The position numbers were made by a program, and so were the translations under genes. Below are positions 48,066 through 60,009 of a stretch of DNA of 64,000 nt, piece by piece. Source of the stretch: Ctena decussata. Taxonomy: Eukaryota > Mollusca > Bivalvia > Lucinida > Lucinidae. Under the pieces are notes generated by a model. It saw only the letters and a list, made by a program, of their open reading frames with translations, did no database searches and had not been told where the DNA came from. Position 1 is the first letter of the stretch, and each line of letters begins with the position of its first letter. The stretch is taken from contig OZ022499.1 of NCBI GenBank assembly GCA_963989385.1, forward strand, positions 103,524,786 through 103,588,785. Reading direction: 5' to 3'.

Positions 48066-48638
48066 CAGTGAACACACTAAATGTTTCATCTAAAACCAAT
48101 CCGGATGGGCTTCGAAGGAAAATTTTATAAATAGCCATATTAATTTCAGGGGTTTGTTGTGTGTGTTTTTTTTTTATTTTTTTTTTTTTTGGTTCTATTT
48201 TTTTTAAACTGTTAATTTTTTGGCTACCTTTAGTAAACCCCCAAAAAAAGAAATATCCAAAAAATCTTAGTAAAACTATTTAGGATAAGAATTAACAGAG
48301 GTACAGTATTTCAACTCAGCTAAGCTATTAGCATGTGTCGTTAGTTGACTGAAATAGAAATTCATTTTAAAATATTCTTCTGATTTTGTACAATGTCCGT
48401 AGTTTTCGCTGATGTTTTGCAATGGCAGTCTAATCGCCTGACCAACTTTAAATTATAAAATATCTAGACATACGTTTTACAATGGAACAGTATAAATAAT
48501 TCTGTTACCCAAAAAAGAAGAGAAGCATGAAACATGGTTCTCATTTTCATTTTCTGCGGAAGCCAATTCACCGATTCTTGACTGTTATTGAGTTCACAGT
48601 TTTATTGTGCTTATCTGGGCCCAGTTGTTCAAAACTAT

Positions 48639-48702
48639 CCAGCAGGCACACGACGTCATAATGACGTCTACTGACGTCATTCCAATGTTATATGCTTGCT
48701 GG
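48639..48702. repeat. Short palindromic element with three TGACGTC-type words
   Basis: CCAGCAGGCACACGACGTCA ... inverse ATGCTTGCTGGG. The core is CGTCATAATGACGTC, ACTGACGTCATTCC. Confidence 0.6.
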
Positions 48703-48779
48703 GTAACTGCGTCGTTAGTTAATAAGACTTTAAAATTTCAAATGTATTTTATGCATAAACACATTTTTTCCGCAAAACA

Positions 48780-50330
48780 CATTAGCTGACATTTTTTCTT
48801 TTCCCAGTCATGCCCCTTTTTGGAGTTATGCCCCTTTTAGAAAAATAAGATGACTATCTTGCTAGGAAGCTGATTCGTGGTATAATAATATTTGTTGATG
48901 TGTGAAATACTTGAGTACAGGTTAGGTAACTCTGCATTCATTAATTACCAAGTTATTCCCCTGATGTTCAATACTTATGCAACTACTGAGTTCAAGAACC
49001 ACTGTGCATAGGGTTTTGAAATTTTGTATTAATTCCTCATGGAAAATTAACTGATACTTTTTTTTTTCTTTTCACAGTTATGCCCCTTTTTGGAGTTATG
49101 CCCCTTTAAGAACAAGAATTCCATGGAACGCTATGTCGCACCTGCTTAACATCTTCACTTGATAAAAGTGTCATTTTGAAACATATTTGGTCAAAATCTA
49201 TTCAGCAGTTTATGAAATATTATTGTTGTCATGTTTTTTGCTATTTTTAGTAACAGGGATGGTTGCCATCTTGGATGGTCAGTTTGAAAAAAATCATGAA
49301 ACAGCTTCATGCAAGGATACACATTTAGTCCAATTCCATTCAGGGGCTCTTGAGATATTGTCATTTTCATATTTTTCTATTTTTAGCAACGGTGGTTGGC
49401 GGCCATCTTGGATGGTCTCCATTTGCTTTAATTTCAAAGAACTCCATTTAAGGACCATTCTGACTAAATTTGACCTAAATCTGTTTGTTTTTGAGATATT
49501 GGCGTTTTTGCAAACTCAAACTCGTAAACAGAAAGTAGGTCACTGTGAACTAATTCCGCTACAGATTTTTTTTTCATTTTGATCAGTTTTAAAACCATGG
49601 TCCCACGGACGGACGGACAGACAAACAAGTTGACGGACAGATGGACGCCTATATCGCACCTTGCTAAAGCAGGTGCGACAAAAATGAGATGACTACCGTG
49701 CTAGCAAGATATCTCAAAAAGTATTTGAGCTATGGTCTTAATATTTGGTATACTGATTGGGTATGAGGAGTAGATTATCTGATCAACTTTTGGGAGAATT
49801 CCGTAAAATTTTGATGGAATAATAGCCTATTTTTAAATTTGGCATTTTTCCAACTTTTGAACCGCTTGAGCTAGGAATCTGATTTTTGGTATAGTAGTAG
49901 TCCTTTATGAGTTTAATATATTATTGCAGGTTAAGTAACTCTGTATTCATCAATTACGGAGTTTTTCCCCTGATGTTCAATACTTATGCAGCTACTGGGT
50001 TCTAGAACTACTGGGCATAGGGTTTAGAAATTTTATTCATGGATTCCTCATGTAAAATTAACTGATACATTTTTTTTTTTTTAGAGTTATGCCCTTTCAA
50101 AAACATGAGATGGATATCTTGTTAGAAACATATTTCAAAACGTATTTGAGTTATGGCCGATATATTATAGCCCTTGTTTGAATTTAGCAGTTTTTCAACT
50201 TCTGAATAATTGCTTGATCTAGGAAGCTGATTTTTGGTATAATAGAAGTTCTTGAGTGTTAAATATTTTAGTAAAGATTAGGTAACTCCTTTTCAGACTT
50301 AGACATTCTTAAGTTTGACACGTTTAGAGG
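48780..50330. repeat. Dispersed direct repeats around a small tandem-core element
   Basis: CCTGATGTTCAATACTTATG and flanks (GGTTA[G/A]GTAACTCTG, GGTTT...AAATTTT, AAAATTAACTGATAC) occur at about 48905-49065 and again at 49920-50075. Between them, 49128-49678 has inverted ends (TGTCGCACCTGC and GCAGGTGCGACA), two units with CCATCTTGGATGGTC, and a GGACGGACGG run. The right terminus is a hairpin (CGCACCTTGCTAAAGCAGGTGCG). Confidence 0.65.
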
Positions 50331-50603
50331 CAAGCATATGGTTGGGGGCAAAGTGTTTCACAAACACAATTTCTAGTTTTTTCCATATAAAAAATGCTCA
50401 TGCTCATCTTCAGTACATCTGCAACATGTATGCAAAAATTCAAATTGATTCATCATAAGCTATGCGAGAAGTCGATTACTGTTGTTGTTGTTCTCATAAC
50501 GATATTCCCCATGTAACTCAGCAGAACGTATCCAGTTGCAAACACAGCTGATTACACAAATTCGCTACAAAACTGTGTGAAGGACAGATGGAGATACTGT
50601 CAC

Positions 50604-50656
50604 AGGGGGGGGGGAGGGGGGTTACCTCGTGGGGGGGGGGGGGTTACCTCGTAAAT
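50604..50656. repeat. G-run minisatellite (GGGGGTTACCTCGT)
   Basis: Two units with runs of 10, 6 and 14 consecutive G; a diverged third ends at 50711. Strong G-quadruplex potential on the plus strand. Confidence 0.8.
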
Positions 50657-51054
50657 CATGATGCCCCCTGCTGACTATTGTCACGGGGGGCATGAAAAGC
50701 AGTTACCTCGTACTAATAAACCAATTGTCATTGGTTTATGTAATGACGCAATTTACCAGAACACTTTGGTAAAACTGACCATGAGGTCAGTTTTCTGAAG
50801 TATCCCGATAAATGGCTTCTTCTCATAAAATGATAGCATTTGATAGAGACAAAAGACGTAAGTGCGGGGTAACTGCGATTTTCAGATTACCATGGAGTCC
50901 ACAGTTTTGTTTCATCATGGGTTCTGCAAGTTTATCTTTACCTCTGATGTCCCACTGATGACTCAGGGACTGGACCAAATACTTGATCTTTCATTTGAAA
51001 ATCAAGGTTACATAAATCTGATTTAGAGTAAATGGGCACACTTTCAAAGAAAGC

Positions 51055-51170
51055 AATTCTGCCATTTTCATTTTTGCCTCCCTTCTCTATGGGGGTCACA
51101 TCTCAAGGGAAACAATTTGCTCCTGAAGGAGCAAATTCTTTCCTTTAAGTGTAGACCCCAATTAGGAAGA
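51055..51170. repeat. Palindromic repeat around TTTGCTCCNNNAGGAGCAAA
   Basis: CAATTTGCTCCTGAAGGAGC at the centre. A second copy lies at 54322-54445 and a shorter one at 59045-59120, with shared TTCTTTCCTTTAAG and GGGAGGCAA flanks. Confidence 0.7.
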
Positions 51171-51489
51171 AAAGCAGGAAAGCTAATAGGAAATCACTAA
51201 AGTTGTTACCCTTTGGAGAATCAGTAAGACTAGAAAAGGACCCATTCAAGCATAGGGGTAAGATGTATAACTCAAAAACTGGAAAGCCAGTTGAAATTCT
51301 TGGTCAGAAAATATCATCAAAACGTTTTTGTTGCTTTCTGAGGTCTGTTTTGGTTTGTTGCTTTACGTCCATGGTAAACAGCTATGGTCATGTCGGGACG
51401 TGTTTCTGAGGTGTGATAAAAGCAGACAGATGATGACAAGAGCTTCTGGGAAGAATTTGTGCATTTTGCTCAAGATAAATGACAGGAAA
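51152..51489 (+). pseudogene. Unidentified open frame split by a SINE
   Basis: The frame is open from about 51155 (IRKKSRKANRKSLKL...) through FGESVRLEKDPFKHRGKMYN and GKPVEILGQKISSKRF. A SINE insertion at 51345-51412 interrupts it. Removing the SINE and one copy of its TSD keeps the same frame, which runs CDKSRQMMTRASGKNLCILL to TGA at 51489-51491, at the edge of a MITE. There are about 90 codons in total, Lys-rich. No family is recognised; it may be a host exon, a transposon ORF or chance. Confidence 0.35.
51345..51402 (-). mobile_element. 5'-truncated SINE with 10-bp TSD
   Basis: TTTCTGAGGT lies at 51335-51344 and 51403-51412. The insert is the 3' end of the same family as 31719-31994 (GTTGCTTTACGTCCATGGTA, CATGTCGGGACG). 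Confidence 0.85.
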
Positions 51490-51731
51490 TGAGCCGCATC
51501 ACGACAAAACCAACAAAGTGGCATTTGCACCACACAAAGACTCAGATCAGCCTGGGTATCTGCCCAGTCTGATTGAAGTCTTTGTTTTGTGCTTAAAGGG
51601 TAGCTCAGGGTCTATAGATACTACATTCACGTCAACAGCGGAGACTGATCAGACTGGGGGCATGCCAAAGCTGATCTGAGACTGCATAAGGCGCACATGC
51701 CACTTTGTTGATTTTGCCATGTCGCCGCACA
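51490..51731. mobile_element. Hairpin MITE, diverged copy
   Basis: TGAGCCGCATCACGACAAAA and an eroded inverse end; the arms still pair. Confidence 0.85.
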
Positions 51732-52411
51732 TATCTCAAAATATCGCTAGGTCCCTGGTTTTATTTGCTGCTCTGGCTATGACAGTATAAAGTGTATTAT
51801 CCCTGGGAGACTTTCAGCAGAAATTTAAACAAAACATCACAGGGCAACAAATACTGATGGACCTAATGATTCTTGGATATGTTGGACGCCTCATTAGAAC
51901 CGCCTTATTCGCACTTAAAAACAAACATAATGACCTTCATAACAACCACCTCACTGAGGCAGTTCTAATGAGGGATAACAGTGTGTGTTTTCATGAAGAA
52001 TAAACAGAAATCATCAGAGAATTACCATATTTCTTCGATTATGTCAGGTTTTTTCCTTCCAAAACAATTTCAAAGATCTAGATCAGTATTGTAAGCTGGA
52101 TCTAGATTTTTGGGATTGTTCTGCAAGAGAAATTCCAATTGCAAGAGTTTCATTAAGGTCAAGAATACGTAAATGACTGGCGCAATTAATTACGTGCGTC
52201 GCGAAGGACGTTACGTCACGAAATACTTCCACGTCAATGCTATTTTCAATATGGCGGCCCCCATCGGACATTTAATAAAAGAGTCAAACATGGAAAAAAC
52301 GGAGTTGTTGCCATTTTTTTATTCAAGCCCTCTGCTGATATTGCAGCATTCTTCTTTTCCTGTATCTATGACGTTATTTCATCAACATAAATGTACTCCT
52401 ACAAAATTAAT

Positions 52412-52437
52412 GTGAGAGAGAGAGAGAGAGAGAGAGA
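52412..52437. repeat. (GA)n microsatellite
   Basis: About 12 GA units. Confidence 0.9.
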
Positions 52438-52639
52438 AACAGATGGAGAAACAGAGAGACAGACAGAGAGTGTTTCGTGTGTATAACAATTCAAGGTTGG
52501 CCGCAGTACATGTTCCCTCCATACTTTCAGGGCTCTCAGGACTTTTCAGACACACTTATGAAAGTATGGAAGGCGGAGCACATCCTTCTCCTTTCGCTGC
52601 TTTATCCTTCCCTGATTCGAAAAAGTTACCCGTTTAGGC

Positions 52640-52750
52640 TACTGCTGGTTTGAAGACTTTTCCAGTCGCTGGCTGGCCGAACCCGGATTCGAACCCGCAT
52701 CCTTCTGCGCTATAACCGAATGTCTCTAATCACTCTTCCGCGGCGCTGGT
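52640..52750 (-). mobile_element. tRNA-like SINE head (minus)
   Basis: The minus strand from 52746 reads GCGCCGCGGAAGAGTGATTA then GCGGGTTCGAATCCGGGTTC, a B-box-like block. Acceptor pairing is not evident. The body runs toward lower coordinates. Confidence 0.5.
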
Positions 52751-53013
52751 GGGATTGCGTATCCGAAATGATCAATAAACCAAGTAATTGTGTGCCAGCT
52801 GATTTTAGAGCTTTATGCGGTCGGATTGTAATATTTATTATAACGGCGCTTTTTGCGATTTTAACTATGCATATCCTTTCACAAATACGAATGAATATTT
52901 CTTCCACTGGTTGTATGACTTTGTCAAAGATACAGCAGACTTTTACCCACACCGCCCCTACGGCCACTAGGATACAAGAAGCCTTCCGCCGATGGTGGAA
53001 TTTTGCCTTGTAA
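52751..53013 (+). other. Open frame of unknown significance
   Basis: The plus frame ends RIQEAFRRWWNFAL at TAA 53011-53013. It contains one hydrophobic stretch (GRIVIFIITALFAILTMHIL). No start, splice border or family is recognised. An overlapping minus-strand frame of similar length makes chance likely. Confidence 0.15.
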
Positions 53014-53092
53014 CTTTTCAATATGAACCTACCTTCGATATGACTGAAATACAGTCCAAAAGGGCCTAAAGGTCAATGTTATTGGACTACCA

Positions 53093-53308
53093 TGAGCCAC
53101 ACCGAAAGAACACGAGTCGGCGGTAAATATACATGCACACAGATCAGCCTGCGCATACGCGTAGTTTGATAAATATCTTCGCTGTTCCCCACGGAATCAT
53201 TGTACCAGAGGACAACAAAGGCTCTGGTCAGTTTGGGCGGATGCGCAGACTGATCCGCTGACCGTACATGTCCCAAGGACCCACTTTATCATGTCACGGC
53301 CGCGGCAT
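53093..53308. mobile_element. Hairpin MITE, strongly diverged copy
   Basis: TGAGCCACACCGAAAGAACA left; ATCAGCCTGCGCATACGC / GGGCGGATGCGCAGACTGAT arms; GTCACGGCCGCGGCA right. Confidence 0.7.
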
Positions 53309-54320
53309 TTTGTGATTTGGTATTACAGTGGTGGGGTAACGCAGTTTTAAAAAGAGGAATTGGGTTTACATAGGGCTTTTCCTTTTTCGTTGCGCGGCTC
53401 ATTTCGTGTCGGCTGCAGTAACCATATTACTGTTAGAAGTTTGTTTTCGAATTTTATTGATTTTTATGTTATCACTAAAGCATTCATCATGAGAACCCAA
53501 TAAGTCGTCATCTTTCCGTATTCTCATAACGTTCTTAGCATGCCTTATAACGTCGCCCGTAAACGATTGCAACATCGCTTATAAATGACGTCAACGAATG
53601 GCGAAAATTTATACATGCCTATGTCTGCGTATCTAGCACTACTTGGAAAACGAGTTCGGTAGTCAAGGACTTTCTCTACCTCATTTTATTCAACAGATGC
53701 TGTGACATAAAATATCAGTTTTTGAAAAAAATCTATGTAGTGGTAAACAAGCTGTGTACGTCTAAGTTTTAAAATCTGAGTATTTTCATCGTTTTCCCAT
53801 TGCCGTCAATGGAAACGGCCTCAAATTTTCAGGTTTTTCAATCTGATCTAGCGACTAAACTAACTCGGTGACCTATATTTTTTATTGCACATTTCGGTGT
53901 AACACACGAATATGCACTCCTGTGCAAAATTTAAAAAAATTCTATGTATGTGCCATTTACGTATTCTTGACCTTAAGAGAAGGGAGGTGGGGATTTTCCC
54001 CTTCTACTCTGTCAATGCATTTTCCACATGCTTATAATGCATTTTCCCCCTGCTATATTTGAAAAAATTGTATGGGGGTAATAGGGAAAACCTTGAAAAT
54101 CCCCCGCGGCCCCGCCTACCTTGCCTTGACTACTGGATGTCAAAAGTTTTACCATTGTATAGCTGAATTACACAAGACTGATCTACCATATTAATCCTAA
54201 TAAACACCCCTGCTCTAATCCCCCCCCCCCACAACCCCGGCCTCTTTTTTCCTGAAACAATGTAATACATGTATGATCTTGAATGAATTCCTGTTTGCCT
54301 ATCTGTATAAGGTAGCTCCT
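53309..54320. other. No recognised feature
   Basis: Includes a C-run (54220-54230) and otherwise unremarkable AT-rich sequence. Confidence 0.35.
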
Positions 54321-54321
54321 T

Positions 54322-54445
54322 GAAATGGGGTCTACTCTTAACGGATAGAATTTGCTCCCACAGGAGCAAATTCTTTCCTTTAAGAGTTGACCCCTACTGA
54401 AAAGGGAGGCAATAATAATAGAATTGCTTTCTTTAAAGTGACCCA
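54322..54445. repeat. Palindromic repeat, second copy of the 51055 family
   Basis: GAATTTGCTCCCACAGGAGC at the centre with TTCTTTCCTTTAAGAG and GGGAGGCAATAA. Confidence 0.7.
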
Positions 54446-54654
54446 TTACCTCTATATTGCTTATCAGAGGTATTTTGGCAGTGGCTGAGTTACTACACTT
54501 TAGGCTCTATACAAAGCCCCCAGGGTGTTTAACAGGATTTATACAGAATGTATTTGTGGTAGTTCTAGAATGGTAAACTCCTGCCTTATAACCAAATAAT
54601 TATGGTATGGTCACAATCCACTCTTTTCTGGAGCTCTGAATATGATAGCAACAA

Positions 54655-54840
54655 CAAAAGTGATATTCTATTTATTCAATTATCACACATCTTATTAATT
54701 TGTGATAACTTTTACATCTCAAAATTAGTCATAAAATCTCCGTCAGTAAAAACACAACGTCTCTTTTTACAAACATGAGGTCTTCTTTGAAGTTCAAGTT
54801 CACTGCTGAAAAATACTTCCTTTCACCAGGTTATGTTAAC
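54655..54840 (-). CDS. Terminal exon of the minus-strand gene (stop codon plus 3' UTR)
   Basis: The acceptor (minus strand) TATTTTTGCAG lies just above 54840. The exon's first two bases complete a Gly codon carried over from the exon at 59166. The next codon, 54838-54836, is the stop TAA, so only the end of the protein is coded here. The rest is 3' UTR with AATAAA (complement of 54671-54676). Stop, acceptor and poly(A) signal fall in the right order at the right spacing, which supports a real last exon. The 3' end is approximate. Confidence 0.65.
54671..54676 (-). promoter_or_regulatory. Poly(A) signal AATAAA (minus strand)
   Basis: About 160 nt after the stop codon of the minus-strand gene. 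Confidence 0.6.
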
Positions 54841-54954
54841 CTGCAAAAATAAATAAAAAGAACTCTTAAAATCAATTATCTTTAGCTAGCAATATCACAC
54901 CATATTTGTCCGATTATAAGGGGCATTTTCTACTTCAATTCCTTAAAAAACAGG

Positions 54955-55258
54955 TCAAACAGCAGAGTCAGTCAACCGTAACATAAAGGTCACGGGCACA
55001 TAATTGTGTGATGCAGCTACTGAGGTCATATGGATGTTTATATGTACCAAGTATGATGACTGTACCTGCTGTAGTATGTAAGATACAGAGTTGAACATGA
55101 GTTAAACGTAATTATTAACACTGATTAATCTGATCACGGATGCCGACGCTAACGCGAACGCTGACTCTAATGCATACTCTGACTACAACACCGGGCATAT
55201 AGCATAAGCCCTCCTTTGCTTCACAAAACCAAGGGCACGCTAAAAACAGGAGACACAG
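54955..55258 (+). mobile_element. Tandem-core element, right-end copy
   Basis: It ends in GCCGACGCTAACGCGAACGC ... GCATAAGCCCTCCTTTGCTT ... GGGCACGCTAAAAA, the same terminus as at 56715-56815. Confidence 0.6.
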
Positions 55259-55565
55259 AAGAACAGAGAGAATAACAAGCTACACATCACCTCCTACACA
55301 AGATCAGAGCATCAGATTTGGAGAAGACTTGGAATTACACCCCACAATACAAAATAGCAAAAAAATCAGAAATTTTCTTTAAAAAAATTGTTTTCCTTTC
55401 CACAAAATTATCACTGATTATTTTTGGAGGGAGATCATGAAATATGAATTCATGATGGCAAAACAAAAGTGAAACCATAATGGCATCTGCTCAAAACCAT
55501 GTGTTTATCCGCGATAATTTACTGATAGAGAAAAAAATATTTTCATTCTAACACTATACAGAATA

Positions 55566-56815
55566 ACAAGAGTTGTCAGAAGACAACAGAGCACGCCTTA
55601 CAGGAGCTTGACTCTCACAGCATTGTTGGTATTGAAAGGCTCTTGTCCAAATGTATGTGACTGTCAAGTATAATGATTGCTATCCATATAGGGACTTAGA
55701 ACTATGATTGAGTCAGTGAAGCATAAAATACAAGTCAAATCCATATATGGATGGCAATGCTAAAATGTTCTTGTCCACATGTAAGTGTGTGCCAAGTATA
55801 ATGGCTCTAACCCATATAGGAACTGAGGAATATCACAAAGTCAGTGAAGTATATCATAAAGTCAGTGAAGCAAAAATATAAGTCAAATCCATACATGGAC
55901 AATGGTATTCAAATGGTCCTGTCAGTGTCAGTGAAGCATAAAATACAAGTCAAATCCATATATGGATGGCAATGCTAAAAGGTTCTTGTCCATATGTAGG
56001 TGTGTGCCAAGTATCATGGCCCTAACCCATACAGGAACTGAGAAATATCACAAAGTCAGTGAAGCCTATCATAAAGTCTCATGAAGCATAAAATATACTC
56101 GAATCCATACAAAGAAGATGCTGCTGAAATGATCTTGTCCATGTATGAGTGTGTGCAAAGTATCATAACTGTAATCCATATAGGGACTGAGAAATATCAT
56201 AAAGTCAGTGAAGTGTAAAAATGTACGTCAGTATCCTACATGGTTGGTTACACTCACATGCCCTCGTCCAGATGCAAGTAATGACCAAATATCATGACTC
56301 TAACCCTTATAACTACTTTGAAACTGACTTAAACATATGCGCTTAACATACATTAACCTAATTTTTTTCAAAGTCAGCAGACCATGACGAGTATGTCAAG
56401 GTCATACATGGAGCATATATATTCAAGTGATCATGTGCTGATGTAAGTCTGTACTAAGTTTCATTACTCTAGCCCTTATACCTTTTGAGAAAAAGACCTA
56501 AATGAAAATGGTTAACATAGGTCAAAATACATTAACCTAAATTTTTTCAAAGTCAGTAGACCATGACCAGCAGATCAGGGTCATATATGGTGCATACATT
56601 CAGGTGATCATGTTCTGATGTAAGTGTGTACCATGTTTCATTATTCTAGCCCTTATACTTTGTGAGAAAATGACCTAAACGCAAATGGTTAACATAGGTT
56701 AAACTGCTCACAGAAGCGGACGAGAACGCGGACGCGAACGCTGACGCATACACGGACTACGACGCCGAGGGTAAAGCATAAGCTCTTCTTTGCTTTGCAA
56801 AGGCGCACTAAAAAT
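55566..56815 (+). mobile_element. Tandem-core element, ~148-bp units
   Basis: The start ACAAGAGTTGTCAGAAGACA has a perfect hairpin (GTTGTC/GACAAC). Units carry GTCAGTGAAGCATAAAATAC and CTTGTCCA[A/T]ATGTA, with anchors at 55712, 55861, 55927, 56055 and 56203, then diverged units to 56700. The end is GAACGCGGACGCGAACGCTG then GCATAAGCTCTTCTTTGCTT, GCGCACTAAAAA. It lies in the last intron of the minus-strand gene. Confidence 0.7.
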
Positions 56816-57404
56816 CTAAATCCATCGTAATTTGCCGTCAACTTACCATACACAGTGTAAGTACTTCCAGAAAAATGCATATATTTTTGTCTTAAACAAC
56901 AAAGAACCAAAACATAAAGAGACCCAATTTTAATTTTTGAGAGAAAACAGAATAAAAATTTTATAATGGAAAATTTTAACGCTAATTTCTTGACAGAACA
57001 CAATCTATCTTGTTTTTTGTTGTTGTTTTTAAGAAATACAAAAATAGCCATCAGAGGAGATGGCAAATCCCCCGACCGAAGACCCTCATGAGCCTTGGTA
57101 AACAGGGTGCACTTCAACACACATATTAGTAATATATTGTCGTTCTTTTATGCTTCTGATTGACATTAACTGTTAACAGATGCATGATTATCTATCACTC
57201 AGACAAACAGTATGCTTGACTGCTAAAAAGAGGTAATATCTCAAACAGCCACCATATACACAAATGTATAGCATACGATACATTCAACTTTCAAAATGTG
57301 TGAATAACTTCTAAAGTACAAGCCCTACAAACCTAATTTTGAGCTCTCTAGTAAGTGAATTTGGACAAAGAATCCAAATCTGGAAAAAAAAAAAAAAATT
57401 TTTG

Positions 57405-57455
57405 GGGTGGGTAGGGGGGGGGGGGGGGGGGTTGCGGGAGGGGCCCCGGGAATGT
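57405..57455. repeat. Long G-run (about 22 consecutive G)
   Basis: GGGGTGGGTAGGGG... followed by GGGAGGGGCCCCGGG. Homopolymer lengths may be unreliable. Confidence 0.8.
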
Positions 57456-57609
57456 GGAGGGGTCAGAGAGAGTTAGGAACACTGATAAGATATCACAGCA
57501 TGATAATCAATATTCTAAAAGGTACACAGTTATTCAAATTCTGGAGCTGGCCAGGGTTATACAGATATGGAGCAGAGACTCAAACAGCAGCTCAAACTAC
57601 CAAAGGGAA

Positions 57610-58600
57610 ATAACTCACAAAGTATAAAAGCAAGAGTTATCATTCATGTATGAGACAAATTGTCATGACCTGTTCTGCATATCTGTGAAGTATCATGAAA
57701 GTATTTCAAAAGGTATTCAAGCTATGGAGCGGACACCTAAAATCATCAAAGGGAAATAACTCCAAAAGTAAGAAAGCAAGAGTTGTCATTCTTGTTCGCC
57801 ACACATCATCATGACCTGTTCTACATATCTGTGAAGTATCATGAAAATATTCCAAAAGGTATTCAAGTTATAGAGCGGACACGAAATCACACCTAAAACA
57901 ATCAAGGGGAAATAACTCAAAAAGTAAGAAAGCAGGAGTTGTCATTCTTGTTCGCGACACATCGTCATGACCTGTTCTACATATCTGTGAAGTATCATGA
58001 AAATATTCCAAAAGGTATTCAAGTTATAGAGCAGACACGAAATCATACCTAAAATGATCAAGGGGAAATAACTAAAATAGTAAGAAAACAAGAGTTGACA
58101 TTCTTGTTCGCGACACACCGTCATGACCTGTTCTACATATCTGTGAAGTATCTTGAGAATATTTCAAAGGGTTTTAAAGTTATAAAGCGGAAAAGAATCT
58201 AACAAAAAATCACACCTAAAACTATCAAGGGGAAATAACTCAAAAAGTAAGAAAGCAAGAGTTGTCATTCTTGTTCGCGACACATCGTCACGACCTGTTC
58301 TACATATCTGTGAAATATCATGAAAATATTCCAAAGGGTATTCAAGTTACAGAGCTGACACGAATGTGCCAAAAAAATCACCAAAGGGGAGATAATTCAA
58401 AAAGTACAATAGCAAGAGTTACCATTCTTGTATGCGACACATCGTCATGACCTGTTCTACATAACTGTGAAGTATCATGAAAATATTCAACAGGGTATTC
58501 AAAATATAGAGCGGACAAGAAAATGTTTACGGACGGACAGACGGACGGACGGACGGACAGACGGACGGACGGACGGACGGATGCCAGGCTCATCGCTATA
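57610..58600 (+). mobile_element. Tandem-core element, six ~156-bp units
   Basis: CAAGAGTT-type starts at 57631, 57777, 57933, 58089, 58256 and 58413. Each is followed by GTCATTCTTGTTCGCGACAC, CATGACCTGTTCTACATA, GTATTCAAG and GGGGAAATAACTC. It closes with (GGAC)n at 58530-58582 and GATGCCAGGCTCATCGC. Confidence 0.8.
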
Positions 58601-58783
58601 TCCCCCGAACCGATAAAAATATTTTGATAAACTGAACATTTTCCCCATATAATTCTTCAAAGAATGCATATATGGAAAGTCACATTATGTACTTGCCCTT
58701 AATTTATTTTGTTGAGTATATATGCATCCACTAAATAAAGGGATGTAGTTGGCATTGGTTGACACATGGCCTATGGTTAGTCA

Positions 58784-58985
58784 CAGCCCTAGATAAGAGG
58801 GAGTATTTGGTGATAATTAGGGATAATTTTTGTTAATTCTGGATAAAAACATATGTTGTGACCCCTCATCTGAACCGTCTCCATGAGACGGTTCAGATGA
58901 GGGGTCACAACATATGTTTTCAATGAGAAATAAAGAAAATTATCCCTCAATTATCATGAAATACCCCTCTTATCTAGAGCTCTGG
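58784..58985. mobile_element. ~200-bp hairpin MITE (TAGATAAGAGGG ends)
   Basis: The perfect central palindrome 58846-58920 has 35-nt arms and a 5-nt loop (AAAACATATGTTGTGACCCC...). Imperfect outer arms CCCTAGATAAGAGGGAGTAT / inverse flank it. Confidence 0.85.
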
Positions 58986-59165
58986 GTCTTTTATGGCAAA
59001 AGGAATTCCTGCTAGCTCCCTAGCAAAATGTTAACCAAACCCTTCTAAATATGGGTCAGCTCCAAAAGGAGCTGATTCTTTCCTTTAAGTTGAATGCTGT
59101 TGAGAAGGGAGGTAAAAATACAACTGGCAGAGTTGTTGCCCCTGAAAAGTACTAATTCACCTTAC

Positions 59166-59298
59166 CTGTTTTGTAAAAAGTGTCTCTCAACCAGAACCAC
59201 ATACCCACTGCACATGTCCCAGCAGTGACAGCCATAGAAGGGTAGGTAACAAGTTTTGCTCTAAGACATGTTCTCCACACCATTACATGCTCCAAATT
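59166..59298 (-). CDS. Unidentified small protein, membrane-segment exon (minus strand)
   Basis: The minus-strand acceptor TTTGTTTGATAG lies above 59298 and the donor GTAAGG below 59166. The 133-nt exon enters in phase 0 and leaves in phase 1. It encodes NLEHVMVWRTCLRAKLVTYP then SMAVTAGTCAVGMWFWLRDT and FYKTG (Gly completed in the next exon, followed by stop). It has one likely transmembrane helix near the C-terminus flanked by Arg/Lys. Joined to the previous exon it reads ...NWQTWFT-NLEHVMVW without interruption. I do not recognise the family; a small mitochondrial or ER membrane protein is a guess only. Confidence 0.68.
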
Positions 59299-59450
59299 CT
59301 ATCAAACAAAACAAAAAGAGAAGGCTATTAGTGCTCCATGAATGTAAGAGGATGTTTTTTTTTTATTTGATATATGTTTTACCAACCTTTAAAGAATATT
59401 TCACAATGTTTCACTTATATCAAGCCAAAAGTTAAGCAGAGGTTACAATC

Positions 59451-59642
59451 TCCAGATAAGAGGGGGTACTGAGGATAATTCAAAGATAATTTTTCTTATT
59501 TCTCAACAAAAACATGTTGTGACCCCTCATTTGAACTATCTCGGTCAGATGGTTCTAATGAGGGGTCACAACATATGTTTTAATGAAAAAATATGGAGAA
59601 ACAAATTCTTAAATTATCCTTGTTACCCTTTCTTATCTGGAA
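59451..59642. mobile_element. ~190-bp hairpin MITE, second copy
   Basis: Same family as 58784-58985 (AAACATGTTGTGACCCCTCA / inverse), more diverged. Confidence 0.8.
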
Positions 59643-60009
59643 CACTAATGAGGTAGGCAAAAACTGGAGCTCCCTCAGGAGAACTACCTAACCTGCTGCA
59701 TGTATGATGATAATATTATGAGAATATATATATAGGTTGTTTCCGAAAAAGTGGAGGGCAAAAAATCGATATAATTTCTTTAATACTGAATAGATTTTCA
59801 TGAAACTTTGCATACCATAATCAGTTACCTATATGAACTCATGCTAGGTAATGTAGAATTTTTTTTACCCTTGAATAAAAAGTTCCCTATTTATCTTTAC
59901 CATTTTTCTTCTCAGTTCCAAGCCATCCTTACACAGGAGTTAACCATAATGGTACAACAGCCATTGTTGTTCTATAGTTACTATTTTCTAATAGAAGTGT
60001 GTGTAAACT

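Noticed and set aside
50812..50868. Possible first exon (ATGGCTTCTTCTC... with GTAAGT donor) for the 51.2-kb frame
   Set aside because: The phase does not match: joining to the acceptor-like site at 51154 gives an immediate stop.
9000..54000. CRISPR arrays, bacterial operons, riboswitches
   Set aside because: The tandem repeats lack regular spacers of distinct sequence, and introns, SINEs and LINEs show the DNA is from an animal nucleus.
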